A stretch of 32,821 nucleotides of DNA from Bacteroidales bacterium (lineage in GTDB: Bacteria; Bacteroidota; Bacteroidia; Bacteroidales; Bacteroidaceae), in the NCBI GenBank assembly GCA_012729225.1, contig JAAYDO010000193.1:1-32821 (forward strand), in the 5' to 3' direction. Below the pieces are notes generated by a model. The model was not told the DNA's origin and made no database searches. It saw only the letters and a list, made by a program, of their open reading frames with translations. Position numbers and translations under genes: made by a program. Shown piece after piece: positions 13,979-22,139 of the stretch (position 1 is the first letter of the stretch; each line of letters opens with the position of its first letter).

Positions 13979-16234
13979 ATGAAAAAACTATTACTAACAA
14001 ATCTACTGTTGATGCTTGCCATCTGCTTGCAGGCACAAACAGGTATTGACAAGACCTCGCTCATAACCAATCCCAACTTTGAGAATGGCAACAGCGGATG
14101 GATCACCGAGAGTTTGCAGACGCAAGGCAACGATGCCTTTTCCCAAAAGGCTGGCAACACCTATATGGAGAAATGGGTAAGTTCTGGCAATAGCGTAGGA
14201 AATGCCAAGGCTTATCAAAAGATTACGGGACTTCCCGCAAGTAAATATCAACTGACCGCAGGTGCTCAGAATCTTGACCAGAACAATACTTCCAGAAATT
14301 GCACAGGCGCAAGTATCTATGCAGGTGACGCTAAGACCACTGTCTATACTCCTGCTGACTACACCGTTTCTTTTGTCTGCATATCAGGAGAAGCAGAGAT
14401 TGGTTTTGAAGCCATCAATGCCTCTGGCAACTGGATTGCATTTGACAACTTCCGTCTTTCCCTCATGGAGGAATATGGTGCGGAGCAGATGCTTCCTTTC
14501 TTGAAAGAGAAATTGACCGAGATTGAAAAAGAGTATGACGAAACCAAGAATGGCGCAGAAGAATTCAAGGCAGCACTTGATAAGGCAAGACTATTAGCCA
14601 ATAACAATGAGGCTACCTCTACCGAGATCATGAATGAGATGGCTGCCCTCGAACAATCAGCCTTTGCATTTAAGGTTGCCAATGGCACTACTCCATCAGG
14701 TACAGCCCCCGAGGTGACCAGCACCAACCACTTTGTGGCAACAGGTGCAACAGAAGCACTTGTTCGTGCCAACACCAAAGGTAGCAATATCCTTGAGCGT
14801 GGAGTTTGCTGGAGCACAGAACGCAATCCTACTGTGCTGAATGAGCGCACCACCAAATCTTTCTCTTTGAATGGAACGATTTTCCATATCAAAGGACTGC
14901 AACCAGCCACGGTTTACTATGTTCGTCCATACGTGATGAATAAGACTTATCAGGTGGCTTATGGTGATGAGGTGAAGATCGTCACTCATCCCAAAGGCAC
15001 TTGCACCAGTTCGTGGAATGAGGGTGCACCAGATGCTGCTGCCAACACACGTTGTCGTGAAGCCATCAAGCAGACCATCGATTACTTCAATGAGTGGACT
15101 GGCATTCAGGGCTTCCACCTTTCAGGTAACTATGGAGCAGGGACTCCCACAGCAGACTGTTCTTATGGAGGCTGGATGCGTATCGGTCCTAATGCTGCCT
15201 ATCAGGCTATTGGCACGGTGCTCCATGAGACCGGTCACGGTGTAGGTGTAGGCACAAGTAGCAGATGGTGGGACACGAATGTGCATGATTGGAAATGGTT
15301 TGGCAGAGAGGCTAACAATGTTTATCATTTCCTTGAGAATAAATATAATGATGAAGAATATGTCCTTGTGGGCGATGGCACACACGGATGGGGACAGAAG
15401 GCCACCTACGACTGGTTTGTGAATGGTGCAGATAAGGATACTCACCAGGAACTCCAATACATTGGTGGTATGTGTCTCCTGTACGGTCTCTTCATAGACG
15501 GTCTTTGCCCTACAGCCTCAGACCCTAATGGTATCTCTGGCTATACTTATAACTTTGATGATGCCAAGAAATACTATATCATGTGCAAGGACAGTGAACA
15601 TGGTTTGGGCGAAGGCCTGCTCTTTCAGAAAGATTCCAGAACTGCAGGCTGGAAGCCATTCCTCACAGGTGCAGTGGTGGAAGATGATGCAGCCTGGTAT
15701 ATGGAGTTTGACGCTCAAGAAAGTCGCTACTTCTTCAAGAACGCTTCCACAGGTTACTATCTCACCCACCCTACTACGGGCAATCTTTCAGTTAAGTCTA
15801 TCAGAACATCTCCAGGCGTGACAGAGCAGTTCCAACTCATGCCTGACAGGACAGATGTGACCATCGAACTTGCCGGCAAAAGTTTGAAAACACATGGATT
15901 CTGGTTCACTTGGTATGCCGATGGCAACAAATCCATGACTGCTGCCGACTATTCCAGCAGACGAGAGATAGGGAGCATCACTCAAACAAACTTTGACTAT
16001 ACTGATGCTGCAACTATTCAGCAATGGATTATTCTCAGTGAGGACGAGTTGGCTGACTATCAAGCCCAGGCCATCGCTACAGGAGTAAAGGATCTCTCAT
16101 CACAAAGCACCACAGAAAGCAAAGACGTCAAAGGCATCTATGCTCCCAATGGCACACAACTACAAAGCGTTCAGAAAGGTGTGAACATCGTCAAATATGG
16201 TGATGGACAAGCAAAGAAACTTTATGTGAAATAA
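13979..16234 (+). CDS. secreted HExxH zinc-peptidase-like protein of unknown family with sorting tail
   Basis: This 751-residue protein has a signal peptide (MKKLLLTNLLLMLAICLQAQ). Residues 25-160 look like a carbohydrate-binding jelly-roll (NPNFENGNSGW ... WIAFDNFRL). A coiled helical stretch follows (about 165-230), then a fibronectin-III-like module (RGVCWSTERNPTV ... LQPATVYYVRPYV). The central domain has LHETGHGVGVGTS with His416, Glu417 and His420. HExxHxxG resembles metzincins, but the residue where the third His should stand is Thr. Later residues (HGWGQKATYDW, THQELQYIGG) could supply the ligand. An RICIN-like beta region and a sorting-type tail (GIYAPNGTQL ... KKLYVK) close it. I do not recognise a named family; proteolysis is inferred. 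Confidence 0.6.
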   Translation: MKKLLLTNLLLMLAICLQAQTGIDKTSLITNPNFENGNSGWITESLQTQGNDAFSQKAGNTYMEKWVSSGNSVGNAKAYQKITGLPASKYQLTAGAQNLDQNNTSRNCTGASIYAGDAKTTVYTPADYTVSFVCISGEAEIGFEAINASGNWIAFDNFRLSLMEEYGAEQMLPFLKEKLTEIEKEYDETKNGAEEFKAALDKARLLANNNEATSTEIMNEMAALEQSAFAFKVANGTTPSGTAPEVTSTNHFVATGATEALVRANTKGSNILERGVCWSTERNPTVLNERTTKSFSLNGTIFHIKGLQPATVYYVRPYVMNKTYQVAYGDEVKIVTHPKGTCTSSWNEGAPDAAANTRCREAIKQTIDYFNEWTGIQGFHLSGNYGAGTPTADCSYGGWMRIGPNAAYQAIGTVLHETGHGVGVGTSSRWWDTNVHDWKWFGREANNVYHFLENKYNDEEYVLVGDGTHGWGQKATYDWFVNGADKDTHQELQYIGGMCLLYGLFIDGLCPTASDPNGISGYTYNFDDAKKYYIMCKDSEHGLGEGLLFQKDSRTAGWKPFLTGAVVEDDAAWYMEFDAQESRYFFKNASTGYYLTHPTTGNLSVKSIRTSPGVTEQFQLMPDRTDVTIELAGKSLKTHGFWFTWYADGNKSMTAADYSSRREIGSITQTNFDYTDAATIQQWIILSEDELADYQAQAIATGVKDLSSQSTTESKDVKGIYAPNGTQLQSVQKGVNIVKYGDGQAKKLYVK

Positions 16235-16305
16235 TCAAGAAAGAGAATCTTCTCTATGGAAGGAGATGACCTCTCATGGTGTGGAGAAGAGACTCTTCAA
16301 TATAT

Positions 16306-17673
16306 ATGAAACAACAGAAACTCTTCATACTGATGGCATACGCACTTTTGTGTATGCCATCTTTTGCTACAAAGACTGCCGACCAATGGCCTGATGGAAA
16401 AGAAATGAGCGAGTGGTTTCGCCAAGCAGACTCTGTGAATGTAAAGAATTTAGGCAAAGCCTATCTCATCACAGACTATGGCGTGGTGAATGACGGGCAA
16501 CTTCACACCACTGAGATGCAAGTACTCATCGACAAGGTGGCAAGCGAAGGCGGCGGTGTTGTAGTTGTGCCAGAAGGCATCTACAAGACAGGAGCACTCT
16601 TCTTCAAGCAAGGCGTGCATCTTCATCTATATGAGGGGGCAATCCTCATGGGTAGCAATGACCCAAGCGATTACCCTTTGGTCGAAACACGCATTGAGGG
16701 TGAAAGTTGCCTTTACTTCTCTGCACTCATCAATGCCGATGGATTGGATGGCTTTACCATCTCTGGCAAGGGGGTGATTGATGGCAATGGAACGACCTTT
16801 TGGAAGCATTTCTGGGAACGCAGAAAATGGAATCCACAATGCACCAACAAGGATGAACAGCGGCCACGTCTCATCTATGTGAGCAACTGTAAGAATGTAC
16901 AGATAGAGGGAGTGAAACTACAGAACTCCGCTTTCTGGACTACACATATATATAATAGTGAAAACATAAAACTTCTACGTCTTCACATCTATTCGCCAGT
17001 CCAGCCTGTCAAAGCACCCAGCACAGATGCCATCGACCTTGATGTGGTTAAGAATGTATTGGTCAGAAATTGCTATATGAGCGTGAACGATGATGCTATA
17101 GCCATCAAGGGAGGCAAAGGTCCTTATGCCGATTACTGGCGGAATCCTTATCCCGACATTGACATCCATCAGTTTCCAGAGATGATTGGCAGTGGAGGCA
17201 ATGAGAACATCCTCATAGAGGACTGCGAATACGGGTTCTGCCATGGCTGCCTCACTCTGGGTAGCGAATCTGTTTATAATCACAACATTGTGCTTCGACG
17301 CATCAAAGTGACAGAAGCCAACAACCTTCTTTGGCTCAAGATGCGTCCCGACACACCCCAGACCTACGAGTATGTGACAGTGGAAGACATTGTTGGAAAT
17401 GCAAAGAACTTTATCCTTGTAGCACCCTGGAAACAGTTTTATGATTTAAAGGGGAGAGAAAGCATGCCCATGTCCTACTGTAGCCACATCACCATGCGTA
17501 ACATCACCTTCGACTGTGATGTCTTTTTCAATGTGAAGAAACAGGACGATCAATACCGCCTAAGCAACTTTACTTTCAAAAATCTAAGCATTCAAGCCCT
17601 AAACATTGAATTTAATCGTGAATTTATAGAAAATTTCACAGTCAAGAATGTGAAAGCCAAAAAAAAGCAGTAA
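16306..17673 (+). CDS. GH28 polygalacturonase-like glycoside hydrolase, exported
   Basis: The ATG at 16306 starts a proper signal peptide (MKQQKLFILMAYALLCMPSFA); the ATG at 16276 would put ten charged residues in front. The 455-residue protein has a right-handed beta-helix with the GH28 landmarks in variant form. STDAID (Asp241) replaces NTDGID, NDDAIAIKGG (Asp262, Asp263) holds the paired catalytic Asp residues, FCHGCLTLGSE (His313) replaces GHG, and WLKMRP (Lys345) stands for RIK. The core acids are present, so the enzyme is probably active on a pectic or related uronic-acid polymer, but the changed loops argue against a plain polygalacturonase. It follows the HExxH protein gene by 71 nt. 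Confidence 0.82.
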   Translation: MKQQKLFILMAYALLCMPSFATKTADQWPDGKEMSEWFRQADSVNVKNLGKAYLITDYGVVNDGQLHTTEMQVLIDKVASEGGGVVVVPEGIYKTGALFFKQGVHLHLYEGAILMGSNDPSDYPLVETRIEGESCLYFSALINADGLDGFTISGKGVIDGNGTTFWKHFWERRKWNPQCTNKDEQRPRLIYVSNCKNVQIEGVKLQNSAFWTTHIYNSENIKLLRLHIYSPVQPVKAPSTDAIDLDVVKNVLVRNCYMSVNDDAIAIKGGKGPYADYWRNPYPDIDIHQFPEMIGSGGNENILIEDCEYGFCHGCLTLGSESVYNHNIVLRRIKVTEANNLLWLKMRPDTPQTYEYVTVEDIVGNAKNFILVAPWKQFYDLKGRESMPMSYCSHITMRNITFDCDVFFNVKKQDDQYRLSNFTFKNLSIQALNIEFNREFIENFTVKNVKAKKKQ

Positions 17674-17678
17674 CTTTG
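17671..17678 (+). promoter_or_regulatory. -7 box TAACTTTG overlapping a stop codon
   Basis: The TAA stop of the GH28 gene (17671-17673) is also the first three bases of TAACTTTG. The downstream transporter ATG is at 17700, giving a leader of roughly 15-17 nt. No TTTG -33 element is seen at the expected distance. Confidence 0.5.
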
Positions 17679-17699
17679 CGCCTTGAAAACTAAGAATAT

Positions 17700-19409
17700 A
17701 TGGATTGGTTGATTGAATTGTTCATGACAGGCGGAGGTGTGGCTCATACCGTGATGCTTTTCGCCATTGTTATCTCGCTGGGTGTATTTTTAGGGAATAA
17801 AATCAAAGTGAAGGGTATCACCCTTGGTGTCACTTGGATTCTCTTTGTTGGCATCTTGGCTGGTGATCTTCTGGCACGTGGAGGCATTGAAGAGAATGCC
17901 ACCGTCATCAATTTTATTCAAGACTTCGGTCTGATACTTTTTGTATTCAGCATCGGTCTTCAGGTCGGTCCATCCTTCTTCACTTCCCTCAAGCAAGGAG
18001 GTCTGAAAGCCAATGGTGTGGCTGCAGGCATCATCATGTTGAATATTGTCGTGATGCTTGCACTCTACTACGGACTTCGCAATATCATCCCAGCCGTCAA
18101 TGACCTCCCTATGATGGTTGGAACTCTCTGTGGTGCTGTCACCAACACTCCAGGTCTTGGTGCTGCCAATGCCGCTCTTGAGCAGATCAACCACATTCAT
18201 CCATTTGAAAATGGCATCCCCATGATTGCCAACGGATATGCATGCGCCTATCCTCTTGCAGTGGTAGGTATCATTCTCAGCATCATCTTCGTTCGTATTA
18301 TTTTCAAAGTCGATCTTCAGAAAGAACTTGATCATTTCAACAAAAGAAATAACAAAGAAGCGGTCAAGCCTCATCTCATGACTGTCAAAGTGTTCAATCC
18401 TGCCATTGCAGGAAAGACCATCTTTCAGGTGAGAGGCTTTATCGGACGCGGCTTCGTTTGTTCACGCATTCTCCACGAAGGCCATGTAGAAGCCCCCAAC
18501 AGGGAGACGCTTCTCAATGTGGACGACAAACTCTACATCGTTTGTGCAGAAGAAGATGCGGATGCCATCATCGCCTTTATTGGTCCAGAAGTGCAGGTTG
18601 AATGGGACGAGCAGGATGTGCCAATGGCTTCTAAGAAATTCACTGTAACCAGAGAAGACCTGAATGGCAAGACACTGGGCAGCCTACACCCAAGTTCCAT
18701 GTATGGAGTAAATGTCACTCGTGTATTCCGTTCAGGCATTGAACTCTTTGCAAGTCCAAGCATCATTCTTCAGGTGGGAGACATCCTTACAGTTGTAGGT
18801 CCAGAAGATGCTGTGGATAGATTTGCCAACATCATAGGAGATAAAAAGCAACAGCTCGACAAGCCCAACCTCCTCACACTCTTTCTCGGCATCAGCTTCG
18901 GTATTATCTTTGGCATGTTGCCCATAGAGATTCCAGGCATGTCTGTACCCATCAAACTGGGCATGGCAGGAGGTCCACTGATCATCGCTATTCTATTAGG
19001 CCGCTTCGGCTATAAGATTAAGTTGGTCGCCTACACAACTAACTCCGCCTCTTTAATGATAAGAGACATAGGTCTTGTACTCTTCCTTGCCAGTGTGGGA
19101 ATCAAGGCTGGTGGAAACTTTGTCGATACTGTGCTTAATGGTGGTATTCATTATGTATGGATGGGTTTCCTTATTACCGTAATCCCATTGATCGTCATGG
19201 GCATCTTTGCTCGCATGAAGTGGAATACCAACTACTTCCTTCTCATGGGTATCATGAGTGGTGCTACAACCGACCCACCAGCATTGGCTTTCTCCACTGC
19301 TTATGCTAACAACGGCATTCCATCAGTAGGATACTCAACGGTTTATCCACTTTCCATGTTCCTGCGCATCATCACAGCACAGGTCATCATCCTTCTCTTA
19401 TGCAGCTAA
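17700..19409 (+). CDS. AspT/YidE/YbjL-family putative transporter with two RCK_C domains
   Basis: This is an inner-membrane protein of 569 residues in the two-repeat layout of the aspartate-alanine exchanger family. A first set of membrane helices (about 1-200) ends with GAVTNTPGLGAANAAL. A cytoplasmic middle holds two TrkA-C/RCK_C-like domains (about 220-380: KVFNPAIAGKTIFQVRGF and VTREDLNGKTLGSLHP). A second helix set carries the matching GATTDPPALAF. The duplicated GA-T-TxPxL motif is the family signature. Substrate is unknown; relatives exchange amino acids or dicarboxylates. Its last 10 nt overlap the next gene, so the two are co-transcribed. Confidence 0.82.
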   Translation: MDWLIELFMTGGGVAHTVMLFAIVISLGVFLGNKIKVKGITLGVTWILFVGILAGDLLARGGIEENATVINFIQDFGLILFVFSIGLQVGPSFFTSLKQGGLKANGVAAGIIMLNIVVMLALYYGLRNIIPAVNDLPMMVGTLCGAVTNTPGLGAANAALEQINHIHPFENGIPMIANGYACAYPLAVVGIILSIIFVRIIFKVDLQKELDHFNKRNNKEAVKPHLMTVKVFNPAIAGKTIFQVRGFIGRGFVCSRILHEGHVEAPNRETLLNVDDKLYIVCAEEDADAIIAFIGPEVQVEWDEQDVPMASKKFTVTREDLNGKTLGSLHPSSMYGVNVTRVFRSGIELFASPSIILQVGDILTVVGPEDAVDRFANIIGDKKQQLDKPNLLTLFLGISFGIIFGMLPIEIPGMSVPIKLGMAGGPLIIAILLGRFGYKIKLVAYTTNSASLMIRDIGLVLFLASVGIKAGGNFVDTVLNGGIHYVWMGFLITVIPLIVMGIFARMKWNTNYFLLMGIMSGATTDPPALAFSTAYANNGIPSVGYSTVYPLSMFLRIITAQVIILLLCS

Positions 19410-20101
19410 CAATAAACGACATACTCAATTATCTTTTGCAGTCAGCAGACTTACCCCTGTTGGCTGCATTTGCACTTGGCATATTGGTGGCACTCAACCC
19501 TTGTCAGTTGGCCATCAGCATCTCAGCCTTGGCTTACGAATACCGCAATGGCAAGAATTTTATTGATGGTTTGGTGTATGCCTCTGGACGCACCCTCACC
19601 TACACCATCCTCGGCTGGATCACCATGTGCCTCATTGGTGGAGGCAGCAATATAAAATGTCTGCAAAGCATCCTTTCTAAAGCAGAAGTTATAGTGCCAT
19701 ATGTACTAATCATCATTGGCATATTCTTTCTCTACAGAGCCTTTCATCTTCATCACCACAATGACGATTGCCACAACAACAAGCGTATTATTAAACGTAG
19801 TGGTCCACTTGGTTCTCTCATATTAGGAATGTCTTTGGCTTTGGCATTCTGTCCTGAGAGCGCCATATTCTATTTTGGCATGATGATTCCCCTCAGCATC
19901 ACCAGTAATGTGGGTGCACTCATTCCCCTCGTGTTTGGCCTTTCTGCAAGTATTCCCGTTATTGTCATAGCGTGGATCATGCAAAAGGCTGTAAATGGTG
20001 CTGAAAAGTTAAGCCATAGTTTTGAGCACTTCCAGCAATGGTTGAATGGCATCACAGGAGTCTTGTTTCTTCTCATTGCCATCCTGCTTTTCTGTGAATA
20101 A
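19400..20101 (+). CDS. ArsG/CcdA-like polytopic membrane protein
   Basis: This 233-residue protein has about six predicted membrane helices. ALNPCQLAISISAL in the first helix and ALAFCPESAIFYFGMM later place one cysteine in each half, as in CcdA/DsbD-type proteins and the ArsG-family permeases of Bacteroidetes. A His/Cys-rich loop (HLHHHNDDCHNN, near residues 117-128) lies between the halves and could bind a metal. No arsenic or thioredoxin genes are nearby, so neither arsenical efflux nor electron transfer is supported by context. The start overlaps the transporter gene by 10 nt, which suggests coupled expression. Confidence 0.65.
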   Translation: MQLTINDILNYLLQSADLPLLAAFALGILVALNPCQLAISISALAYEYRNGKNFIDGLVYASGRTLTYTILGWITMCLIGGGSNIKCLQSILSKAEVIVPYVLIIIGIFFLYRAFHLHHHNDDCHNNKRIIKRSGPLGSLILGMSLALAFCPESAIFYFGMMIPLSITSNVGALIPLVFGLSASIPVIVIAWIMQKAVNGAEKLSHSFEHFQQWLNGITGVLFLLIAILLFCE

Positions 20102-20157
20102 ACATGAATAATCCACAGAATTAAAGAAGTTTAATAGAAAAAAGTTTTATTGAATGG

Positions 20158-20165
20158 TATATTTG
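20158..20165 (+). promoter_or_regulatory. -7 box TATATTTG for the 258-residue unknown gene
   Basis: TATATTTG fits TAnnTTTG and lies 56 nt before the ATG at 20222. It falls inside the longer frame from a TTG at 20150, which supports the later start. Confidence 0.5.
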
Positions 20166-20221
20166 TGCTATTTTCGCAAATTAAACATTCCATTCAATCA
20201 TCTGAAAACGCCATCCACAAA

Positions 20222-20998
20222 ATGACAGAAGAAGAAAAACAGCATGACCGAGATGAGTTCTCCAGCAAAAGCGTCGGGCAACTGTCGAGTGAACTGCTTC
20301 GCCTCATCCTTGTTCTGACATGGCGCATCCTTGTGTGGCTCTTCAAGAAACTGCTCAAGGGGGTGCTATGGTTCATGCAGGCATGTGAGGATGGATGGAT
20401 AAGACTCAATAACTGGTGGCACGACAACGACACGCAGGAGAAAGTAGCCAAGACAAAAGCATGGATCAAACAAGCCGCTCGTACTTTCGCACAATGGTGT
20501 GTCATCGCAGCAAAAGCCACAGCCCACGGTATCGTTGTCGGCTCACTTTTTACATGGAAATGCATCAAGATTGGTGCAAAAATCACACTGAGAGGTATCA
20601 TTCTTGCAGCCAAAGCCACCGCACATGGCATTACCCATCTGCGTCCCACCCTTAAGAAACTGGTACAACTCATCATACAGGGTTTCAAGTCATTTGTGCT
20701 TTGGCTCAAACATTGCAAACGAAGCATGCGTTATTCACACATCATGCGCAGGCGTCGCTATCAGACCTTCCGACGAAATGGTGGTATAAAGGGTTGGATG
20801 GCAAACACCTCCAAGAACATGCAAAAGAGCATTGTCATGTTTATGGAAGAAGACCAAGACGAGGCAACACCCGAAGCCGTCACCGAAGATGACATCATGG
20901 AGGAAGCGATGGAAGAAGGGGCAAATAACGGTAAAAAGTCCATGAAGCTAGGAAAGACCTTCATGTCACACGCCAAGAATTTCATGGACGTGGAATAG
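20222..20998 (+). CDS. unknown cationic, Trp-rich, probably membrane-associated protein
   Basis: I do not recognise this 258-residue protein. From the ATG at 20222 it opens with a charged segment (MTEEEKQHDRDEF). A hydrophobic, Trp- and Lys-rich amphipathic region follows (LLRLILVLTWRILVWLF...), then two stretches sharing AAKATAHGI separated by about 30 residues, which suggests an internal duplication. Next come a strongly basic patch (MRRRRYQTFRRN) and an acidic tail (EEDQDEATPEAVTEDD). There is no signal peptide or catalytic motif. It could sit on the inner face of the membrane or bind nucleic acid. It has its own promoter and no partner genes. Confidence 0.6.
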   Translation: MTEEEKQHDRDEFSSKSVGQLSSELLRLILVLTWRILVWLFKKLLKGVLWFMQACEDGWIRLNNWWHDNDTQEKVAKTKAWIKQAARTFAQWCVIAAKATAHGIVVGSLFTWKCIKIGAKITLRGIILAAKATAHGITHLRPTLKKLVQLIIQGFKSFVLWLKHCKRSMRYSHIMRRRRYQTFRRNGGIKGWMANTSKNMQKSIVMFMEEDQDEATPEAVTEDDIMEEAMEEGANNGKKSMKLGKTFMSHAKNFMDVE

Positions 20999-21321
20999 GT
21001 GAATCACACGAGTGCTTTTTCAAGGTTGCAATGCTATAAAACCCTCCAAGATGCGCACACACTAACATATAACTTTCTTTATACAGAAATCACCGTATCC
21101 TCATTCTTTATGTAAGAAGTTTCACCTATTCAGAGCATAACAAGCATTGAAAATATAAAAATGTTCAATTTCCATCAAAAAAAACAATCTATTTAGTAAT
21201 GGAACAAAAAAAAAGTTGTACTTTTGCCATGTAAACTGAGAAGACACGACTAAAACAACATCGCCAAGATGCCTAATCAGTGTGTCAAGAAAAAAGAAAC
21301 AACTAAAAATAAAGATAAACT
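20999..21321. other. intergenic stretch before tonB
   Basis: No gene or RNA is recognised in these 323 nt. The first half shows no structure I can name. The AT-rich second half holds the tonB promoter and an approximately 90-nt leader. Confidence 0.5.
21219..21226 (+). promoter_or_regulatory. -7 box TACTTTTG for tonB
   Basis: TACTTTTG fits TAnnTTTG, with TTTA at 21192-21195 as a weak -33 candidate. The leader to the ATG at 21322 is about 90 nt and purine-rich near its end. Confidence 0.5.
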
Positions 21322-22035
21322 ATGGAATTAAAGAAATCCAAGAAAGCAGACCTCGAGAGCACGAAAGGCACGGGCTTACTCATCGGCTACATTGTAGCCC
21401 TTGCTGTGATGTTCGCTTGCTTTGAGTTCACTACTCGTACCTATGCTGAGACTGATGTGGTTTACGCAATGCCAAGCTACGTAAGCGAGGAAGAAGTTGT
21501 TCCTATCACTCAGCCTATCTTCACTGCCGCTCCACCTCCACCAGCAGAGACTCCTGCTGTGGCAGACATTCTTGACATTGTGGACAACAACACAGACATT
21601 GAAGAAGAGACCATTCAATCCTCCGAGGACACACACGAAGCGCAGTCTGGTCCATCAGCACCAGTACACACAGGCGCTATAATTGCACCTGGTCCTATAG
21701 CAGAGGATGGTGACGAAGGAGAGATCTTCGAGGTGGCAGAGACTGCTCCTACATTCCCTGGTGGTGAGGAAGCCCTGATGAAGTGGCTTCAAAAGAACCT
21801 GAAATATCCTGCAGATGCACAGGACAATGGCGTTCAAGGTCGTGTTTTAGTACAATTTGTGGTTAATAAGGACGGTTCTATTGTAGATCCCAAAGTCGTT
21901 AAATCCGCAGACCCATCACTGGACAAAGAGGCTATGCGCGTAGTGAGGGCTATGCCGAAGTGGAAGCCAGGACAGCAGCGTGGAAAGACAGTCCGCGTGC
22001 GTTACACTCTTCCTGTCATCTTCCGTCTGGGCTAA
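21322..22035 (+). CDS. tonB: energy transducer TonB
   Basis: TonB spans the periplasm and transmits the ExbB/ExbD proton-driven motion to outer-membrane transporters. The 237-residue protein has a short cytoplasmic basic end, one membrane helix (GTGLLIGYIVALAVMFACF, about 17-35), a Pro/Glu-rich linker (PPPPAETP and acidic repeats) and a C-terminal TonB domain from about residue 145: FPGGEEALMKWLQKNLKYP, GVQGRVLVQFVVNKDGSIVDPKVVKSADPSLDKEA, MPKWKPGQQRGKTVRVRYTLPVIFRL. A terminator follows directly. The matching exbB/exbD genes are 2.3 kb downstream, so the whole module is local. Confidence 0.92.
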   Translation: MELKKSKKADLESTKGTGLLIGYIVALAVMFACFEFTTRTYAETDVVYAMPSYVSEEEVVPITQPIFTAAPPPPAETPAVADILDIVDNNTDIEEETIQSSEDTHEAQSGPSAPVHTGAIIAPGPIAEDGDEGEIFEVAETAPTFPGGEEALMKWLQKNLKYPADAQDNGVQGRVLVQFVVNKDGSIVDPKVVKSADPSLDKEAMRVVRAMPKWKPGQQRGKTVRVRYTLPVIFRLG

Positions 22036-22059
22036 ACACACCACATATCGTGACACATA

Positions 22060-22097
22060 ATACCGCACAACATGAAACTGCTGTGCGGTATTTTTTT
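22060..22097 (+). terminator. intrinsic terminator after tonB
   Basis: ATACCGCACA (22060-22069) pairs with TGTGCGGTAT (22082-22091) and is followed by a T-run to 22097. Confidence 0.85.
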
Positions 22098-22139
22098 ACC
22101 TCACGCCATCCATTTAAACTCACACATTATATATATATT

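Noticed and set aside
21960-22139. 60-residue extension of the polyprenyl synthase
   Set aside because: It overlaps the end of tonB in another frame and reads through the tonB terminator hairpin.
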